Assembly (NCBI GenBank): GCA_019096155.1
Contig: JAHCVI010000001.1
Location: forward strand, 3,162,001 to 3,226,000
From: Staphylotrichum longicolle
Lineage: Eukaryota; Ascomycota; Sordariomycetes; Sordariales; Chaetomiaceae
Length of the DNA: 64,000 bases
Direction of reading: 5' to 3'
Part shown: positions 22,793-35,069 of the stretch, in pieces
Layout: each line of letters opens with the position of its first letter
Numbering within the stretch: the stretch's first letter is position 1
Made by a program: the position numbers and the translations under genes
The notes under the pieces: model-generated
Database searches by the model: none
What the model saw: only the letters and a program-made list of their open reading frames with translations
What the model was told of the DNA's origin: nothing

Positions 22793-24172
22793 CCGGGAGA
22801 CTTGTGTGAATGGCTTCAATTTAGTGCGGTTGGGGAGATAATTCGGTCGCGAGTTTGGAAAGGAGAGACGGGCTCAGTCGACGGTTGTGTCTACTTGGGA
22901 GGGCCGTGCTCCTTCCGTCTGTAACAAGTTGAAGAGGGACTCGAAGAGCGGTCAGGATTGGGAACGGGTAACTGACGATAAGTCGATAGCAGAGTATCTC
23001 TGCTAATGTCTTCTCGGGTGCCCATTTAGCTGCAACCTGAGCTTTGTGAACAAACCGGGGCTGGAAGTTGCTGAGAGCTGCCAGAGTTGCTGTCAGATGG
23101 AAAGCACCGATGCCACATTCTGGCCCTAGACCGCTGGCGATAGCACCAAGGATTGAAGTACAGTGCGAGTAGTTGTGTTAGTTGTATCAAAATCTAAGGT
23201 AGGGAAATAAGTCGAAGTCTCTCAACCATCACCAGAGTACCAAACTCGAATGCCTTCAGTTCAGAGCCACCTCGTCCCTTGCCTGCGCACTCACTGCCGT
23301 CAGGGAACAACATTTTCTTTGGCGCTTCTGAGGCGTGTCAACACGTTCATGAGCGTGTAAAAATTGCCAAGTTTACCATTTAAATCTAATGAGCTTCGTT
23401 TGTCAAGATGGTTCCGACTTTGCTCATGATTGTTCCGTCCAGCAAGATGGGTTTGGGAAAGTGAAAGCTTGTCACGATGCGGGAATGGTGCTCATAATAA
23501 GTTATGCATATTGATAAAGTCCAATACAAGCAAATGAAGAGATCTGGGAGGTCAGACTTCTTCATTTATTGTGCCAGCGTTGAAGTTAGGTTGTTTGAGT
23601 CTGGTGATGGTTGACGAGAAAGAAGGTGTCAGCCTTGTTGTTCAGGGGTAGTGAACGAAAAGCGACCCAGGAGCATTGCCCAATGAAAGAGCTTTGCTTG
23701 TGCAAGGGTGGCCTGCAAGCTCGATTTCTTTGCTGGCCCACAGCGTTTGCCGTTCAGCCTCATCAACTCTCCATTCACGAGTGGGCTCCTTTGGGTTGGC
23801 CTATTCACAGCGACACCTCAACAACGAACAATAGGGAGCCAGCCGGCGCGGCAATACCTCCACGCCCAATCTCGAATCGGCTTTCATCACAGCGCACTGA
23901 AACAGCCGTCCACGATGCGAATCTAACCCATCGAACTCGAACCACAACCTACGCCGACTTTTGCTTCGACATTCCGATGCGAACCCAGATGCGCATGCAG
24001 AATCCCACATCTCTCGTCCCGAATCCCACCCTTCGCTGATTGCCGCGCCCGCGCGGCTTGAGACAACCAAACCGGCGGATAGAAACAAGCTCGAACAAGG
24101 AGGTCTCGCGACGACTCGCTATCCCCAGCCTCGACCCGCGACACCTCGCGCTCGACGCGTCACCCCATCATC
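22793..24172. other. Divergent intergenic region between the proline-rich protein gene and CTR9
   Basis: About 1.4 kb lies between two divergent starts and presumably holds both promoters. The central part is lower in GC. No gene-like frame was found. The last 150 bases before CTR9 are C-rich leader. Confidence 0.5.
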
Positions 24173-27100
24173 ATGGCCTCGACTCTGAGCAGCCAGGCCA
24201 ACGGCTCCGATGGGCCCGCAAACGGCACCAACGGGCTCGCCACCCGCGTTCCCAAGAGCAAGCGCTTCTCTGACATTCCGGCCACCATCGATATCCCTAT
24301 GCAGGATGATGTCGAAGTCGAGATCGACCTGCAAGTGCTCCCCGACGATCCCACAGAGCTCTGCTCCGTCTTCGAGAACGAGCAGTCGCCGCGGATATAC
24401 TGGATGACGGTCGCTCTGGCCTACGCGAAGCAGAACAAGATCGACTTTGCCATTGAGATGCTCACCCGTGGCGCCAACGTCTTGCAGGCCAACCAGCGCG
24501 AGAAGCTCAGCATCATCACCTGCATTTGCTGGCTGTACCTGTGGAAGAGCAGGGAGGCCCCCAGAGTAGCCCCCGAGGGCTCGCTGGTCTCCGAGGCTAA
24601 AACAAAGGAGTATTACCTTCAGCTGGCCACACAAAGCCTCAATGACGCGTCGCGCATCAACCCGGCCTTCCCCCCGCTCTTCCTGGCCCGCGGCGTCCTG
24701 ATCCTCCTAAAAGCGTCGCTTCAGCCACCGTCTAAAGCCCCCGGGGCAGTCGACTCCCACAAGGCAGAGCAGCTGCGCAACGCTCTCAAATCGTTTGAGG
24801 AGGCGATCCGGGTCTCGCAGGGGAGGAATATGCTGGCCGTGATGGGCAAGGCGCGGGCGCTCTTCTCCCTCGGCAGGTACCCAGAGTCGCTTGCTGCCTA
24901 TCAAGAAGTTCTCTCCAAAATGCCAGACATGGTTGACCCAGACCCGCGCATCGGCATCGGTTGCTGCTTCTGGCAGCTCGGCTTCAAGGACGATGCCAAG
25001 ACGGCCTGGGAGCGCTGTCTCGAAATCAACCCCGAATCCAAGATTGCAAACATCCTGCTCGGCCTCTACTACCTCGACTCCAGCGGCCACGTGCCGACCA
25101 ACAGCCCCGAATTCATCCGCCTGTACAAGAAGGCCATGACTGAATACACCCAAAAATCCTTCAAGCTCGACAAGAATCTGCCGCTCACATGCGCGACCTT
25201 TGCCGGCTACTTCCTGTCGCGCAAGCAGTTTGCGAACGTCGACGCCCTTGCGCACAAGGCGATCCAGTATACCGACGTCAACGCCATCGCCAGCGACGGC
25301 TGGTACCTCCTGGCCCGGAAGGAGCACTACGACGGTGACCTGGAACGGGCCAGCGACTACTACCGCCGTGCCGACGACGCCAGGGGCGGTGCTGAGCGCG
25401 GCTACTTGCCTGCCAAGTTTGGCGTCGCTCAGCTCTCGGTGCTGAAGAACGATCTCGGCGAGGCGAAGCTTCGGCTGGAAAAGATGATTCAGCAGTCCAA
25501 AAACTACGAGGCCATGATCTTGCTCGGCACTCTGTACGCCGAGGAAGTGTTTGCCAATCAGTCGGCAGCGGTCAAGGAGGACAAGAGTGCCGAGGCGAAG
25601 AAGGCCGTCGGGCTCTTGGAGGGCGTTCGCTCCGCCTGGAAAGACACCAAGAAGAATCTCGCGCCAGATGCCGCTGTTCTTCTCAATCTTGCGCGCTTGT
25701 ACGAGACTGAGAGCCCGGACAAGGCTCTGCAATGTCTCCAGCAGGTTGAGCAGCTCGAGATTGAGCAAGTTCCCCAGTCAGAGTACCCTGCGGACGCAGA
25801 GGACGAGGCGGCGGCTCGCGCCGCCATTCGCAAATACCTTCCTCCACAACTTCTCAACAACATTGGCTGCTTCTACTCTCAAGACGGGAAGCACCCACTT
25901 GCTACCGAGTTTTTTCAGGCCGCCCTCGACTCCTGCGCTCGCATCAGCCAAACCGAGAGCGATGTGGACACAGACGCCCTTCTGACCACCATCTCTTTCA
26001 ATCTCGGCCGGAGTTACGAACATGAAGGCGAGGTCGACAAGGCCATCGAGACGTACGAACGTCTGTTGAGCCGCCACAGCGACTACACAGATGCGCAGAC
26101 CAGATTGGCCTATATAAAACTCCGGAAGAACCCGAACAAGGAGGGCCCGGATGCGGTAGCCAAGCTCTACCAGGAGAACTCGTCCGACTTGGAGGTCCGA
26201 GCCCTATATGGGTGGTTCCTCGGGAAAGTCACTTCCAAGAAGCGGCCGGCGAACATCGCAGAGGATCCCGAGCAGCGGCACTACAAGCACACCCTCCAGA
26301 ACTACGACAAGCACGACCGCTATGCGCTGGTTGGCATGGGCAACCTGCACCTCATGTCCGCTCGCGAGATGCGCCGCGAGACGGAGCAAGACAAGCAGAA
26401 GCGGAGCGCCGCCTACAACCGCGCAGTCGAGTTCTTTGACAAGGCGCTGCAGCTCGACCCGAAGAATGCGTATGCCGCGCAAGGCATCGCCATCGCGCTC
26501 GTCGAGGACAAGAAGGACTACAAGAACGCCCTGCAGATCTTCATCAAGGTCCGCGAGACCATCCAAGACGCGCACATCTACGTCAACCTTGGTCACATTT
26601 ACGGCGAGTTGCGGCAGTTCAGCAAGGCCATTGAGAGCTACGAGATCGCGCTCTCTAAAGAGGGCAAGGCCAACGACGCTAGCATCCTCTCGTGCCTCGG
26701 ACGCACCTGGCTCAACAAGGGCCGCGCGGAGCGCAACCTAGACGCTTACAAGATGGCCTTGGAACACGCCAAGAAGGTTAGCCACCTCCCAGTTTCTCTC
26801 CCCTTCACATCAACCCGGTACTAATCCCCCTCTCAGGCCCTCTCCATCGCCCCGGACCAGCTCCACTTCAAGTTCAACGTCGCCTTTGTCCAGATCCAGC
26901 TCGCCACAACCCTGCACTCCATGCGCGACAGCGAGCGCACCTCGTTCCAGCTCGAAGAGGCCGCCGAAGGGCTCGAAGCAGCCATCAAGGCGCTCGACGA
27001 GATCGCCGCGGCCCCCTCGCCGCCGTACCCGAAGCACGACATCGAGCAGCGCGCCAACATGGCGCGCAACACGCAGCGCAAGCAGCTCGAGCGCGCCCTG

Positions 27101-28105
27101 GCCAGCCAGCGCGAGTACGAGGCCAAGAACAAGGAGAAGCTGGCCGCCGCGCTCGAGCAGCGGCAGGCGGAGCTGCGCCGGCGCGAGGCCGAGCGGCAAA
27201 AAGCCGAGGAGGCGGAGCGCGAGCGCCAGGACAAGATCCGCCGGGAGCGCGAGGCCATCGCGGCGCGGGACCGCGTGCTGGCGGAGCAGCGCGCCGAGGA
27301 GGAGCGCGCCCGCCAGGAAGCCGAGATGACGACCGACTCGGAGACGGGCGAGAAGGTGAAGCGCAAGAAGAGGCCCGCGGCGCGCGCGCGGGAGCGGGAC
27401 TCGCGGTCGGCGGAGCCGCGCGCTGCGAAGAGCGGCGGCGGCGGCAGACTAAAAAAGAAGAAGAAGGCTGCCGCCGGCGGGGAAGGCTCGGACGCGGAGG
27501 ACTCGGGCGGCGAGAGGGCGCGCGACAAGAGGCCCAAGAAGAGGCAGCGGCTGGCGAGCAAGAAGGAGAGCGCCAAGTTCAAGTCGGCCGAGATCGTCGT
27601 CGACAGCGACGAGGACGAGGAGGGCGGCGGCGGCAGGGAGTACAGGGGCGGTTCCGAGGACGACGAAGACCCGCTCGAGCGCGCGGAGCGGGCGCTCGCG
27701 AGGTCGGGTGGCCGGAGCCGCAGCGGCACGCCTGCTTCGGACGAGGAGGACGAGGGCGAGGCGGAGCGGACGCAGCGGCGCCGGCAGCAGCAGCGGAGGA
27801 GGGGGTCGTCTTCCGGTGCGGGGGGTGATGACGACGACCGGATGGACGTGGACGAGGGTGTGAGTCGGGATGAGCGGGCGGCGAGCGGCGGCGAGGATGA
27901 GGAGGAGGAAGAGACGGTCGCGCGGAGGCCGCAGGCGAAGCGGTCGAGGCGCGGGCGGATTGTGGAGGAGAGCGATGAGGAGGAAGAGGAGGAGGGCGCT
28001 GCGGCGGCAACGGCGGGCGATGCGCCTACCCCTGGCGCGGCGAGCGGGGGCGAGGACGGGGGGAAGGGCGACACGAGCATGATGGATGTGGATGATGAGG
28101 AGTGA
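24173..28105 (+). CDS. CTR9: RNA polymerase II-associated Paf1 complex subunit Ctr9 (TPR protein)
   Basis: Ctr9 is the TPR scaffold of the Paf1 complex, which travels with RNA polymerase II and promotes elongation, H2B ubiquitylation and H3K4/K36 methylation. Exons are 24173-26776 and 26837-28105 (phase 0), giving 1290 residues. The N-terminal IDIPMQDDVEVEIDLQVLPD is characteristic. Tandem TPRs fill residues of about 60-860 (for example YPESLAAYQEVLSKMP and AIETYERLLSRHSDYTDAQT). A long charged coiled coil follows (Glu/Arg-rich, encoded at about 27100-27400). The C-terminal tail alternates acidic and basic low-complexity blocks and ends with MMDVDDEE. The only intron is 60 bp near the 3' third. 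The gene is intact. Confidence 0.95.
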
Positions 28106-28516
28106 GCGGGATGGTGTGGTGGGAGCTTTTTGGCGAGACTGTAACGTGTATTATTGAGCTGGTGAATTCTGGTAACTAGAGTGAAACTCGTGCGAAGAGA
28201 TATTAGCATTCGTGGTTCGTTGTCTACTCTGTTCGTATGCTTTGGCAGTTCAGTTGATTGCAACTCTATCTCGCTGTGAACGAAAGTGTACCTCGACAAC
28301 TGGTATTCCCCCGACTCTTTCTATAACATTAGAAATTAACCCAATTCTATTCACACTCCCAAAGTTTTGCCCTCCTTTATCATCGTTATCATCCCGGTCA
28401 CAATACATCCACTCGTTCCCTCCAAAGGAACCAAAAATCCCCAAACCCATCTTTCCCCGCTAAACGCCCGCTCCCTCCCCCCCCCCCCCCCCCCCCCCCA
28501 CCACGTTTCCCCTAGG
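28106..28516. other. Convergent spacer with poly-C tract
   Basis: This spacer lies between the 3' ends of CTR9 and the minus-strand regulator gene. It contains a pure C run at 28477-28499. No gene is seen. Confidence 0.5.
28477..28499. repeat. 23-base poly-C homopolymer
   Basis: An uninterrupted run of C lies just beyond the predicted stop of the minus-strand regulator gene. Its recorded length is unlikely to be exact given the G/C-run errors elsewhere in the window. Confidence 0.85.
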
Positions 28517-29241
28517 TCACCCACCCAACACAACCCCCCTCAACATCTCCCTCAACATCTCCCTCTCCCTCTCCCTCCCTCGTCCATCCCACCCCCTCCT
28601 CGTGCTCCTCTCTCCTCCTCCTCCCCCGTCCTCTCCATCCCACCCTTCTCCGGACAAAACACCACCCCAACTCAAACGCCGCGACCAGTTTTCAACCCGT
28701 CGTCGTCGTGTTCGTCGTCGTGTTGGATGTGTTCGTCGCCGTGTTCGCCGTCCTCCTCCTCCTCCTGCTCCTCCTGCCCCCTGCCCCTCCCCGCCCACCA
28801 CACCCTTCTTCTTCCCGAGCGCATCTACGCTCGCCCCGTCCGCCAGCCCGGCGAGTTCCCTGAGGCAGTCGCGGAACACGGCGCGCGGGTAGCACCGCTC
28901 CGCTTCCGCTTCCGCTTCGGTGTCTGTGTTTGTGTTTGTGTTTGTGTCTGTGTTTGTGTCTGTGTCTGCGGCGGGGGCGGTGGCGGGGCGCCCTTCGTTG
29001 GCGTCGGCGAGGCGGGAGACGGTGGCGCCGAGGAGGCAGAGGAAGATGAGGACTGGTTGGAGGGTGGATTTGGGCGGGTTTGGGGAGGGGTGGGAGGGGC
29101 GGCGCTGGGGTTGTTATTGTTGTTGTTGGTGTTGTTGGTGGTGGTGGCGGGAAGAAGTGGAGGGTAGAGACGGGGGACGTTGACGGTGGTTGTGGTTGTG
29201 GTTGTGGTGGGTGGCCGGGTTCGGTTCGTGGGTAGTGGTAG

Positions 29242-29275
<34 letters not shown>

Positions 29276-31025
29276 CCGGGTGGACGTCGAGCGAGGGATC
29301 CCTGGTCCTTGCTGGGAGGTGGTGGTGGTGTTGGAGTTGCGGATCGGGTTCGTATGGCGGCGCGCCTCGGTGGTCTGGATTTCGGTCTTCACTTTGACGG
29401 CGACGCTGGCGGATCAGCTCGCCCAGGTGTTGCCGCAGGAGGTGCAAAAGGACGGCGTAGCCGCCTATGTTGCGCGGCCAATCCGGGAGGAGCTCTTTCA
29501 GGTGGAGGAGGGCGGCGATGCGCAGGGCGGGTTCGAGAGGACCGCCTGGGCCGAGCGGGGTCGAGGGGATGATGGGAACGGAGGGGAGGAGGCGGTGGTT
29601 GGACATGTACCTCTCTGCTGCTGGTGAGCCGGAATGGGTCGGTGGGTTGGCAACCGCGGTTGAATAGGGGTTGCTGGGGTAGAGGTCGGGTTGGGTGGTG
29701 CGGAGGGGAGTTGGTTGAGACAGAAGAGCGTGGGTGATGCACTGCCATTCCCCCGTGAAGGCGTGGGGCTCGAAGGTTATGGCTGTTGAAGATTGGCGAG
29801 CGAGGCGGATGGCGGAAGTGAAAAGGGCCAGAGAAATGAGCGAGTCGATCGTGTCGGGGCTGATGCCGAGGGGTTTCAGAAGCATGGCTATTGTATTTGC
29901 TGTTTGATCGCGTGCGTCGACAGGGAGGATGGCGGTGATGGAGTTGTACTGTCGAGTAAACGGAAGATAGGGGCGCAGTGCCAGCGCGACTGCGCCTCTG
30001 AGGTCGGCTCTATGGAACTGGTTAAGGGGCGCCAGGCACAAAACGGGATTCGGAATCGGCTCACTTGTGCAACTCTGCCACCAGCCAGGGTGGCAGGCCA
30101 TCCAGGCCTCCATTCAAATCCAATACTTTCTGCAGGCCTCGCATATGCAAATCCCAGTGATCGAGACGGCCAACGTAGCACTAGCGGGCGACGTGTCAGC
30201 CAAAGCCAGTAGTGCTCAGGGGGCAAGGCTCATACATACCCCGACTCGAGCAAGCTTGGCGATGCAGTGCAGCGTGACTGCGTCGGCTGTTTGGTGCTGG
30301 CTCAGCTTCCGATTCAGGATGGCACAAATCTTGGATATGTGGTAGGCGAGATCTTTCGGTTCCGTCTGGGAGTTGATTCCCTCGGTGATGCGCCCGCACA
30401 TGAGCACGCAGTGGACAGCAGCCACGTCCGCAGCGACCATGGCGTGGAACTCGGGCGTCCTAGCCACGTTGTACGATAGCATGTCTTCGTACGGATACAT
30501 GCTGCGAGGCGTCGAGTGGATGTAGCGTTGGAACAGGTCCCAGTCCTCGTCTCGCAGCGGCGAGTTCGGCTCCGGTGTCCCCGAGGCCGGGCTGCTTGGA
30601 TTCGAGGGGATCTGAAGCATGTCCGGGTTCGAAGCCGTGTGCCTGAGCTTGAAGGCTCGGTCTCCAGACGGCGAAGGAGAGGGCCGGGTCAGTGTTCCTG
30701 TCAGGGGCGTTGCTGGCGATAATCCCCTCCGGGCGGCCTTCCGTCGCCGTCTGGTCCCCTGGGCTGCCTCCGAACTCTCCTGCCACGCGGCATCCTTCCG
30801 GGAGGCCGCATCGTTCTGAAGTTCGCTGCCCTCCTCGATAAATCTGATCTCGTGGGGAGCCGGGCTGTAGACGGTTGCTGCTCCTGAGGGGCCGGGCCCG
30901 GAAGTGGCTTCCTGGGGAGATGCATTGACAAAAGACAGGCCGTTGAACTTTTGTCTCGAAACCTGTAATCCTCTGCGGGTCTTGACCAGTTTTCCGTCCT
31001 TGATGGTTGCGTTGAAGTGATCCAT
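28517..31025 (-). CDS. Fungal_trans_2-type transcription regulator without a visible Zn2Cys6 finger (3' part uncertain)
   Basis: Exons on the minus strand are 31025-30240, 30180-30065 and 30009 onwards, with 59- and 55-bp introns. The N-terminal SFVNASPQEATSG is like the start of finger-less fungal proteins with the Fungal_trans_2 (PF11951/DUF3468) domain. The domain itself follows: LSYNVARTPEFHAMVAADV, then ISKICAILNRKLSQ, LHMRGLQKVLDLNGGLDGLP and YAVLLHLLRQHLGELI. After about 29390 the protein becomes Gln/His/Pro/Thr-rich. Downstream a different frame carries clear protein-like sequence (VLIFLCLLGATVSRLADANE, then YPRAVFRDCLRELAGLA), so the frame must change by two bases somewhere between 29390 and 29065. 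I place the stop at 28517 in that second frame, but the last 90 residues are doubtful. Nuclear regulatory function is inferred from the family. Confidence 0.62.
28919..28971. repeat. Imperfect GTGTTT/GTGTCT hexamer repeat in coding sequence
   Basis: On the minus strand this encodes alternating DT/NT dipeptides in the C-terminal part of the Fungal_trans_2-type protein. It may vary between strains. Confidence 0.75.
29243..29272. repeat. CTG/CAG trinucleotide repeat, ten units
   Basis: This pure triplet run encodes ten Gln in one minus-strand frame and poly-Ser in another. It lies inside the zone where the frame of the Fungal_trans_2-type gene becomes ambiguous. Confidence 0.88.
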
Positions 31026-32059
31026 CACCCCCAAGCATCCAACTCGTTGGACACGCTACGGCTCCCCCTGTGGTGACGGCGATTGTCTGAAAGGGGCAAC
31101 TAACAAACACGGCGTCTCCAGACGCTGGGCCAGCTGGGAGCTGGGGTGCAGGAGCCCGACGACATGGGACCGGAGCCAAGATAAAGTGTTATGGTGGCAA
31201 CGGGGGTGAAACTCGAGAGGTTGCCATCCTCACGGACCCAGAGGGGTGAGGCGGTCCCCTTACGACTTGGGTCGACAGGCGCTGTGGACATCGGACAGGA
31301 AGATAGGCCCTGTGATAGCACCGTGAGCATTTCCCCAAAACAGGCACATGTTTGGGTGCATGAGGCGTCCTGGCAGGGCAGCAGGGCCTGCGAGCTGAGC
31401 AGCTGAGCGCTGGGCGCTGGAAACTCGGGCCGACAGTATTGCTGTGGCAGCACCTTGGCGAGGCTATACGAGGCAATCCTGCCGGATACGGGATCCTCCC
31501 GACACGTGCTAACGAATCATGGTGTTGGCTCCAGATGCTGCCAAATTAGTCCCCCAGGCTATGAGTAATCCCCACGCCAGAAACAGGCACTTTTGGATGA
31601 GAGCATGCCCTGTTTCCTGGAGCAGTGGTCTCGCACACCCCGGTGAGGCAAAATTAGGGGGTGAGGAGCGACAGCAGTCTCTGGGGGGATAAGAAGCTGT
31701 GCTCCCCAGCAAAAGTCCGGGCTGACCAACGCCTTACACAGGAGTGGCCCGAGAGTGGGTAGAACGACGGTCAGGTGAGGATTGCTCCATTTGGATGCGC
31801 CCCCGGACCGGACCAGGTGGCAATGCTGGGAACGAAAGCCCGTTGACGACGAGGCAATGAAGTTGTAACATTGTTGTCCAGGACTGCCAGCCTCCAAATC
31901 GGGGGGCGAGGGGAAGTTCTCACGTCAGCCTTGTCGCTACATAGTAAGTATTAGGTATGTATATGCTCCTCAGCCTTCCCGCAGCTGCCGGGCTGCGGCT
32001 TGTCCGCTTCGGTTTCGCTCCTGGCGATGAGTATCACACCCAACGCATATGGGCCGTCG
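31026..32059. other. Intergenic region
   Basis: This stretch lies upstream of the Fungal_trans_2-type gene and downstream of the PrpF-type gene, both on the minus strand. Several open frames cross it, but none shows family resemblance or sensible splice partners. Confidence 0.5.
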
Positions 32060-33318
32060 TCAGTAAAAGACGTCGCCCTTCATCAGCACACGAGCCGTTC
32101 TCCACAGGTCAGCAGAGAGGACCTCCCCGTTCTCGATCTTGGTCCCCACGTCGAGCTTGCCACCTGGATGGCCAATTACCACGGCGCCGCCCTCGTCCGT
32201 GCCGATGGCGAGCTGGTTGGGAATCGTGCCCGGCAGGCGAGCGGCGGCGCCTAGGCAGAGCGCCAGGGTCAGCGGCATGGCCTTGTGCGCCTGCCCCATG
32301 GACAGAGCGAGGGACTTGATGTTGATCCCGGGGCTCTGCTGGGCGATGTCTGAAGGAAACACGAGTACAATCTTGGGCACGCTCTGTGTTTGGGGATCGA
32401 GGCCCATCATGGAGGCGCCGGCCTGGCGGATCTGTTCCAGGCGGACCTTCAAGGCGTCATCCGCCTCGACACGGGCCGGATCGAGCGACGCCGGATCCAG
32501 AATGCCGAGGTCGGAGACGCGGACGAACACGCCCGGGTTGGACACGTCGACAAGGGACGCCTCAATGGTGCTGCCGTCCGGCAGGCTCAGGGTGTCGACC
32601 GGGTTGCCTGTCGGCAAGATCCGGCCGGTCTTGGCACCGCCGGGCTTGACGAAGGCAAGGTCGACGCGCGAAAAGGCGGCCGGCCATCCGTCCATCTCGT
32701 AGGGTCCCTCTGGGGCGTACTTGAGGTGCTGTCCCTTGACTGCGAACCTTGCATGCACGACTTTGGATGTGTTGGTGTTCAAGATGCGCACCACAACTTT
32801 ACGCACACCGTCGGGGTCGACTTCTACGTTGTGATTCCAATACAAGTCCTGTGTCAGGGCAACGGGGCCGACGGCAGACAGCATGTTGCCGCAGTTGCCC
32901 GCCATGTCAAGCTTTCCGTCCTTGACGCCTACCTGCACAAAGGTGAACTCGACGTCGGCGACGGAGCGGTCTTTGCAAGGCGCGAGGATGCAGATCTTGG
33001 AGGTAGAGGAGAGACCTGAGCCCATGCCGTCGAGCTGGCGGCCATAGGGGTCGGGCGAGCCCATGAGCGCGGGGAGCACATTGTGCCCTGCCAGGAGTAA
33101 GTAATCAGTGGTCACATCCATCGTCCTGAACACATACATTGGGACTGGGGCGGCAGGTTGCTTTTCCAGATGACGAGACCGTTGGAAGTCCCTCCCCGGG
33201 CAAACACCGCCGGAATGCTCCGCGTGAGGTTAGATTTCTGCTGGCGGCCTTTGATCCCTGGTTTCCCTCGGTGGCCGAGACAGGGCGTTGTCGCGAGCCA
33301 GCGTCGGAATATCCTCAT
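32060..33318 (-). CDS. PrpF-family isomerase (methylaconitate isomerase-like), probably mitochondrial
   Basis: PrpF (PF04303) proteins isomerise tricarboxylic acids such as 2-methylaconitate by proton transfer in a diaminopimelate-epimerase-like fold. Exons on the minus strand are 33318-33138 and 33087-32060 (50-bp intron), giving 402 residues. Family marks include AVFARGGTSNGL near residue 39, ALMGSPDPYGRQLDGMGSG (67-85), SSTSK and the GNCGNMLSAVGP loop at 125-135 with C126. The C-terminal part has QAHKAMPLTLALCLG and GHPGGKLDVG, as in the family. About 30 basic residues (MRIFRRWLATTPCLG) precede the domain and look like a mitochondrial presequence. The substrate in fungi is not settled. A role in propionate or related acid metabolism is an inference from the bacterial family. 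Confidence 0.85.
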
Positions 33319-33809
33319 GTCGGGTGTTGTAAATGCTTGAGAAAGCCTGAAGGAGTCTCAGGCCAGCCCAGTGTCGGGGTGTTGGTGGCCAATGTTGAAT
33401 CAGATATCGAATCTGAGTTGTAAAGATGGACATGGTTGAAATGGACTCGAGACAAAATTGGAGAGAATACCTCGGCCTCGACAGACCCTAACCCTGTACA
33501 TACCATCCTGTTCGCAAACCAGGAAACCCAGTTCAACCCCTGAGCCAGTTGATGGATGGGGGTTCAGAGAAGACATGATGTTTGCACTGACAACGTCACT
33601 GAGGCCATCCGGAGGACGGCGAACTGTGAAAAAAAATTCACTAGTTTCTTCAAAACCGGTCCAGATTGGCTCTCCCTTCTCTCACCTCTCGACCCCGAGA
33701 GTACAGGACCCTCGCCTGTTTGAGTAACCCTTGACGAGACACACGGCCCATGGACCATGCCATTAAGCCATCCCAAGCCCTGAAGCTCAAGCAGCAGTAT
33801 GCAATGAGT
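33319..33809. other. Short intergenic region upstream of the PrpF-type gene
   Basis: About 0.5 kb separates two genes on the same strand. It presumably holds the PrpF promoter and the 3' UTR of the neighbour. No gene is visible. Confidence 0.5.
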
Positions 33810-35069
33810 TTACCTACCCGCTCCGAGATAGCCATCTCGCCAAGCTAAACCCCGTCAGTCAGTCAGCCACAGGGTCACATCACTCATCAACCTTATTTCC
33901 AACGACACAAAGCATGGGACTCGAGACTCACCTCCGGGTATCAGCGCCGCGGCATACATGACCAACGAGATGGGCCTCAGATCCTCGTCCGTCGACTCCT
34001 CGATATACTGATGCCAGAACCCCATCACCGCCTCCAACCCCCTCTCAATCTCCTCGTCCGCGCCATAGCACTCCAGCCCCAGACACGTCCCAAACTCGCG
34101 AAACGCCAGCCTCCTCGACGCGTCCCGCGCCATCAGCCCCTTCTTCGCGTCCAGCATCGTCCGCGCCATCTCCAAGCTCTGCCTGCCCAGCGCCGCCGCC
34201 CACTCCTCCTCCCGGAAGAAGTGGCACATCCACAGCCCCATGCCCAAGTCCAGCGGGTCCCGGCTGGCGTGCAGCTTGCCCCCGCGACCCATGAGCTGCT
34301 TGTAGTCGGCAATCTCCCGGCTCAGCACGCCCCCGCTCCCAACGCCGCTCCCATCCCCTTTTGGCGGTCTGCCGTCGCCGTCGCCGTCGTCGTCCACACC
34401 CATACTCATCTGCTCCGCCGTCCGCTGCAGCAGGCGGTAGACGACAAACCCCGTCGCGGCGTCGAGGTGGCCCTCGGAGGGGACAAGCACCGTGTTCATA
34501 TCGGTGGATACCTTCCACACCATGCGCAGGGCCTCGCCGTTGCGGCGGAGCACAAAGTGCGGGTGCACGGCGCGGGCGAGCTGCACGGCGAGGCGGTTGT
34601 ACCGCGCCTCGCCCGTCGCCAGGGCCAGGCGGTTGAGGGCGAACATCCACAGCGTCAGGTAGTGGTGGTACTGGCCGTCGCCGTCCGGGCCGTGCTCGTC
34701 GACCTTGCCGATGCGGAGGCCGCCGGCGAGGGGCTCGGCGTCGGTGGCGCGCGGGAGGCGGGCGGCGCCGTCGCGCGTGCGGCCCAGGACGTCGTGCACG
34801 GTGTGGGCGAGCTGCTTGGCGAGGGTCAGGTAGAGCGGGGAGGCGGTCTCTTGGGAGAGGGTGATGAGGTTGACGACGCCAAAGGCGTCGGTCCAGAGGT
34901 ACCGGCCGCGGTGGCCCCCGGCGCCCGGCTTGTCCGGGGCGACCCACTTGGGCGCGGCGTCGGCCGAGAGGCGGTCGATGTTGCCGTAGACCATGTTCAT
35001 GGCCTCGATGAAGTGGGTCAGTTTGCGGTTCGCGGCCATCGTCTTAGTCAGGAACTGGATCCGGTTCAT
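33810..35069 (-). CDS. Six-hairpin-glycosidase-like protein of unknown function
   Basis: Exons on the minus strand are 35069-33932 and 33844-33810, giving 390 residues. The second exon adds only eleven residues (AWRDGYLGAGR) and was chosen because donor GTGAGT, acceptor TTTAG and phase agree. The protein is rich in amphipathic helices with aromatic and acidic spots: YLWTDAFGVVNLITL, LRIGKVDEHGPDGDGQYHHY, WMFALNRLALATGEARYNRLA and DLGMGLWMCHFF. This resembles alpha/alpha-barrel (six-hairpin) enzymes that act on carbohydrates, but I cannot name a family or substrate. No signal peptide is seen, so it is likely intracellular. An Asp/Gly-rich insert (DDDGDGDGRPP) sits in the middle. It lies about 490 bp upstream of the PrpF-type gene on the same strand. 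The start could be the Met at 35039. Confidence 0.68.

Noticed and set aside
28367..29200. Plus-strand open frame of 266 codons over the poly-C and repeat region
   Set aside because: It is the antisense of the Fungal_trans_2-type gene's repeat-rich 3' end. It is made of Pro, Cys and Val runs from microsatellites and has no family resemblance.
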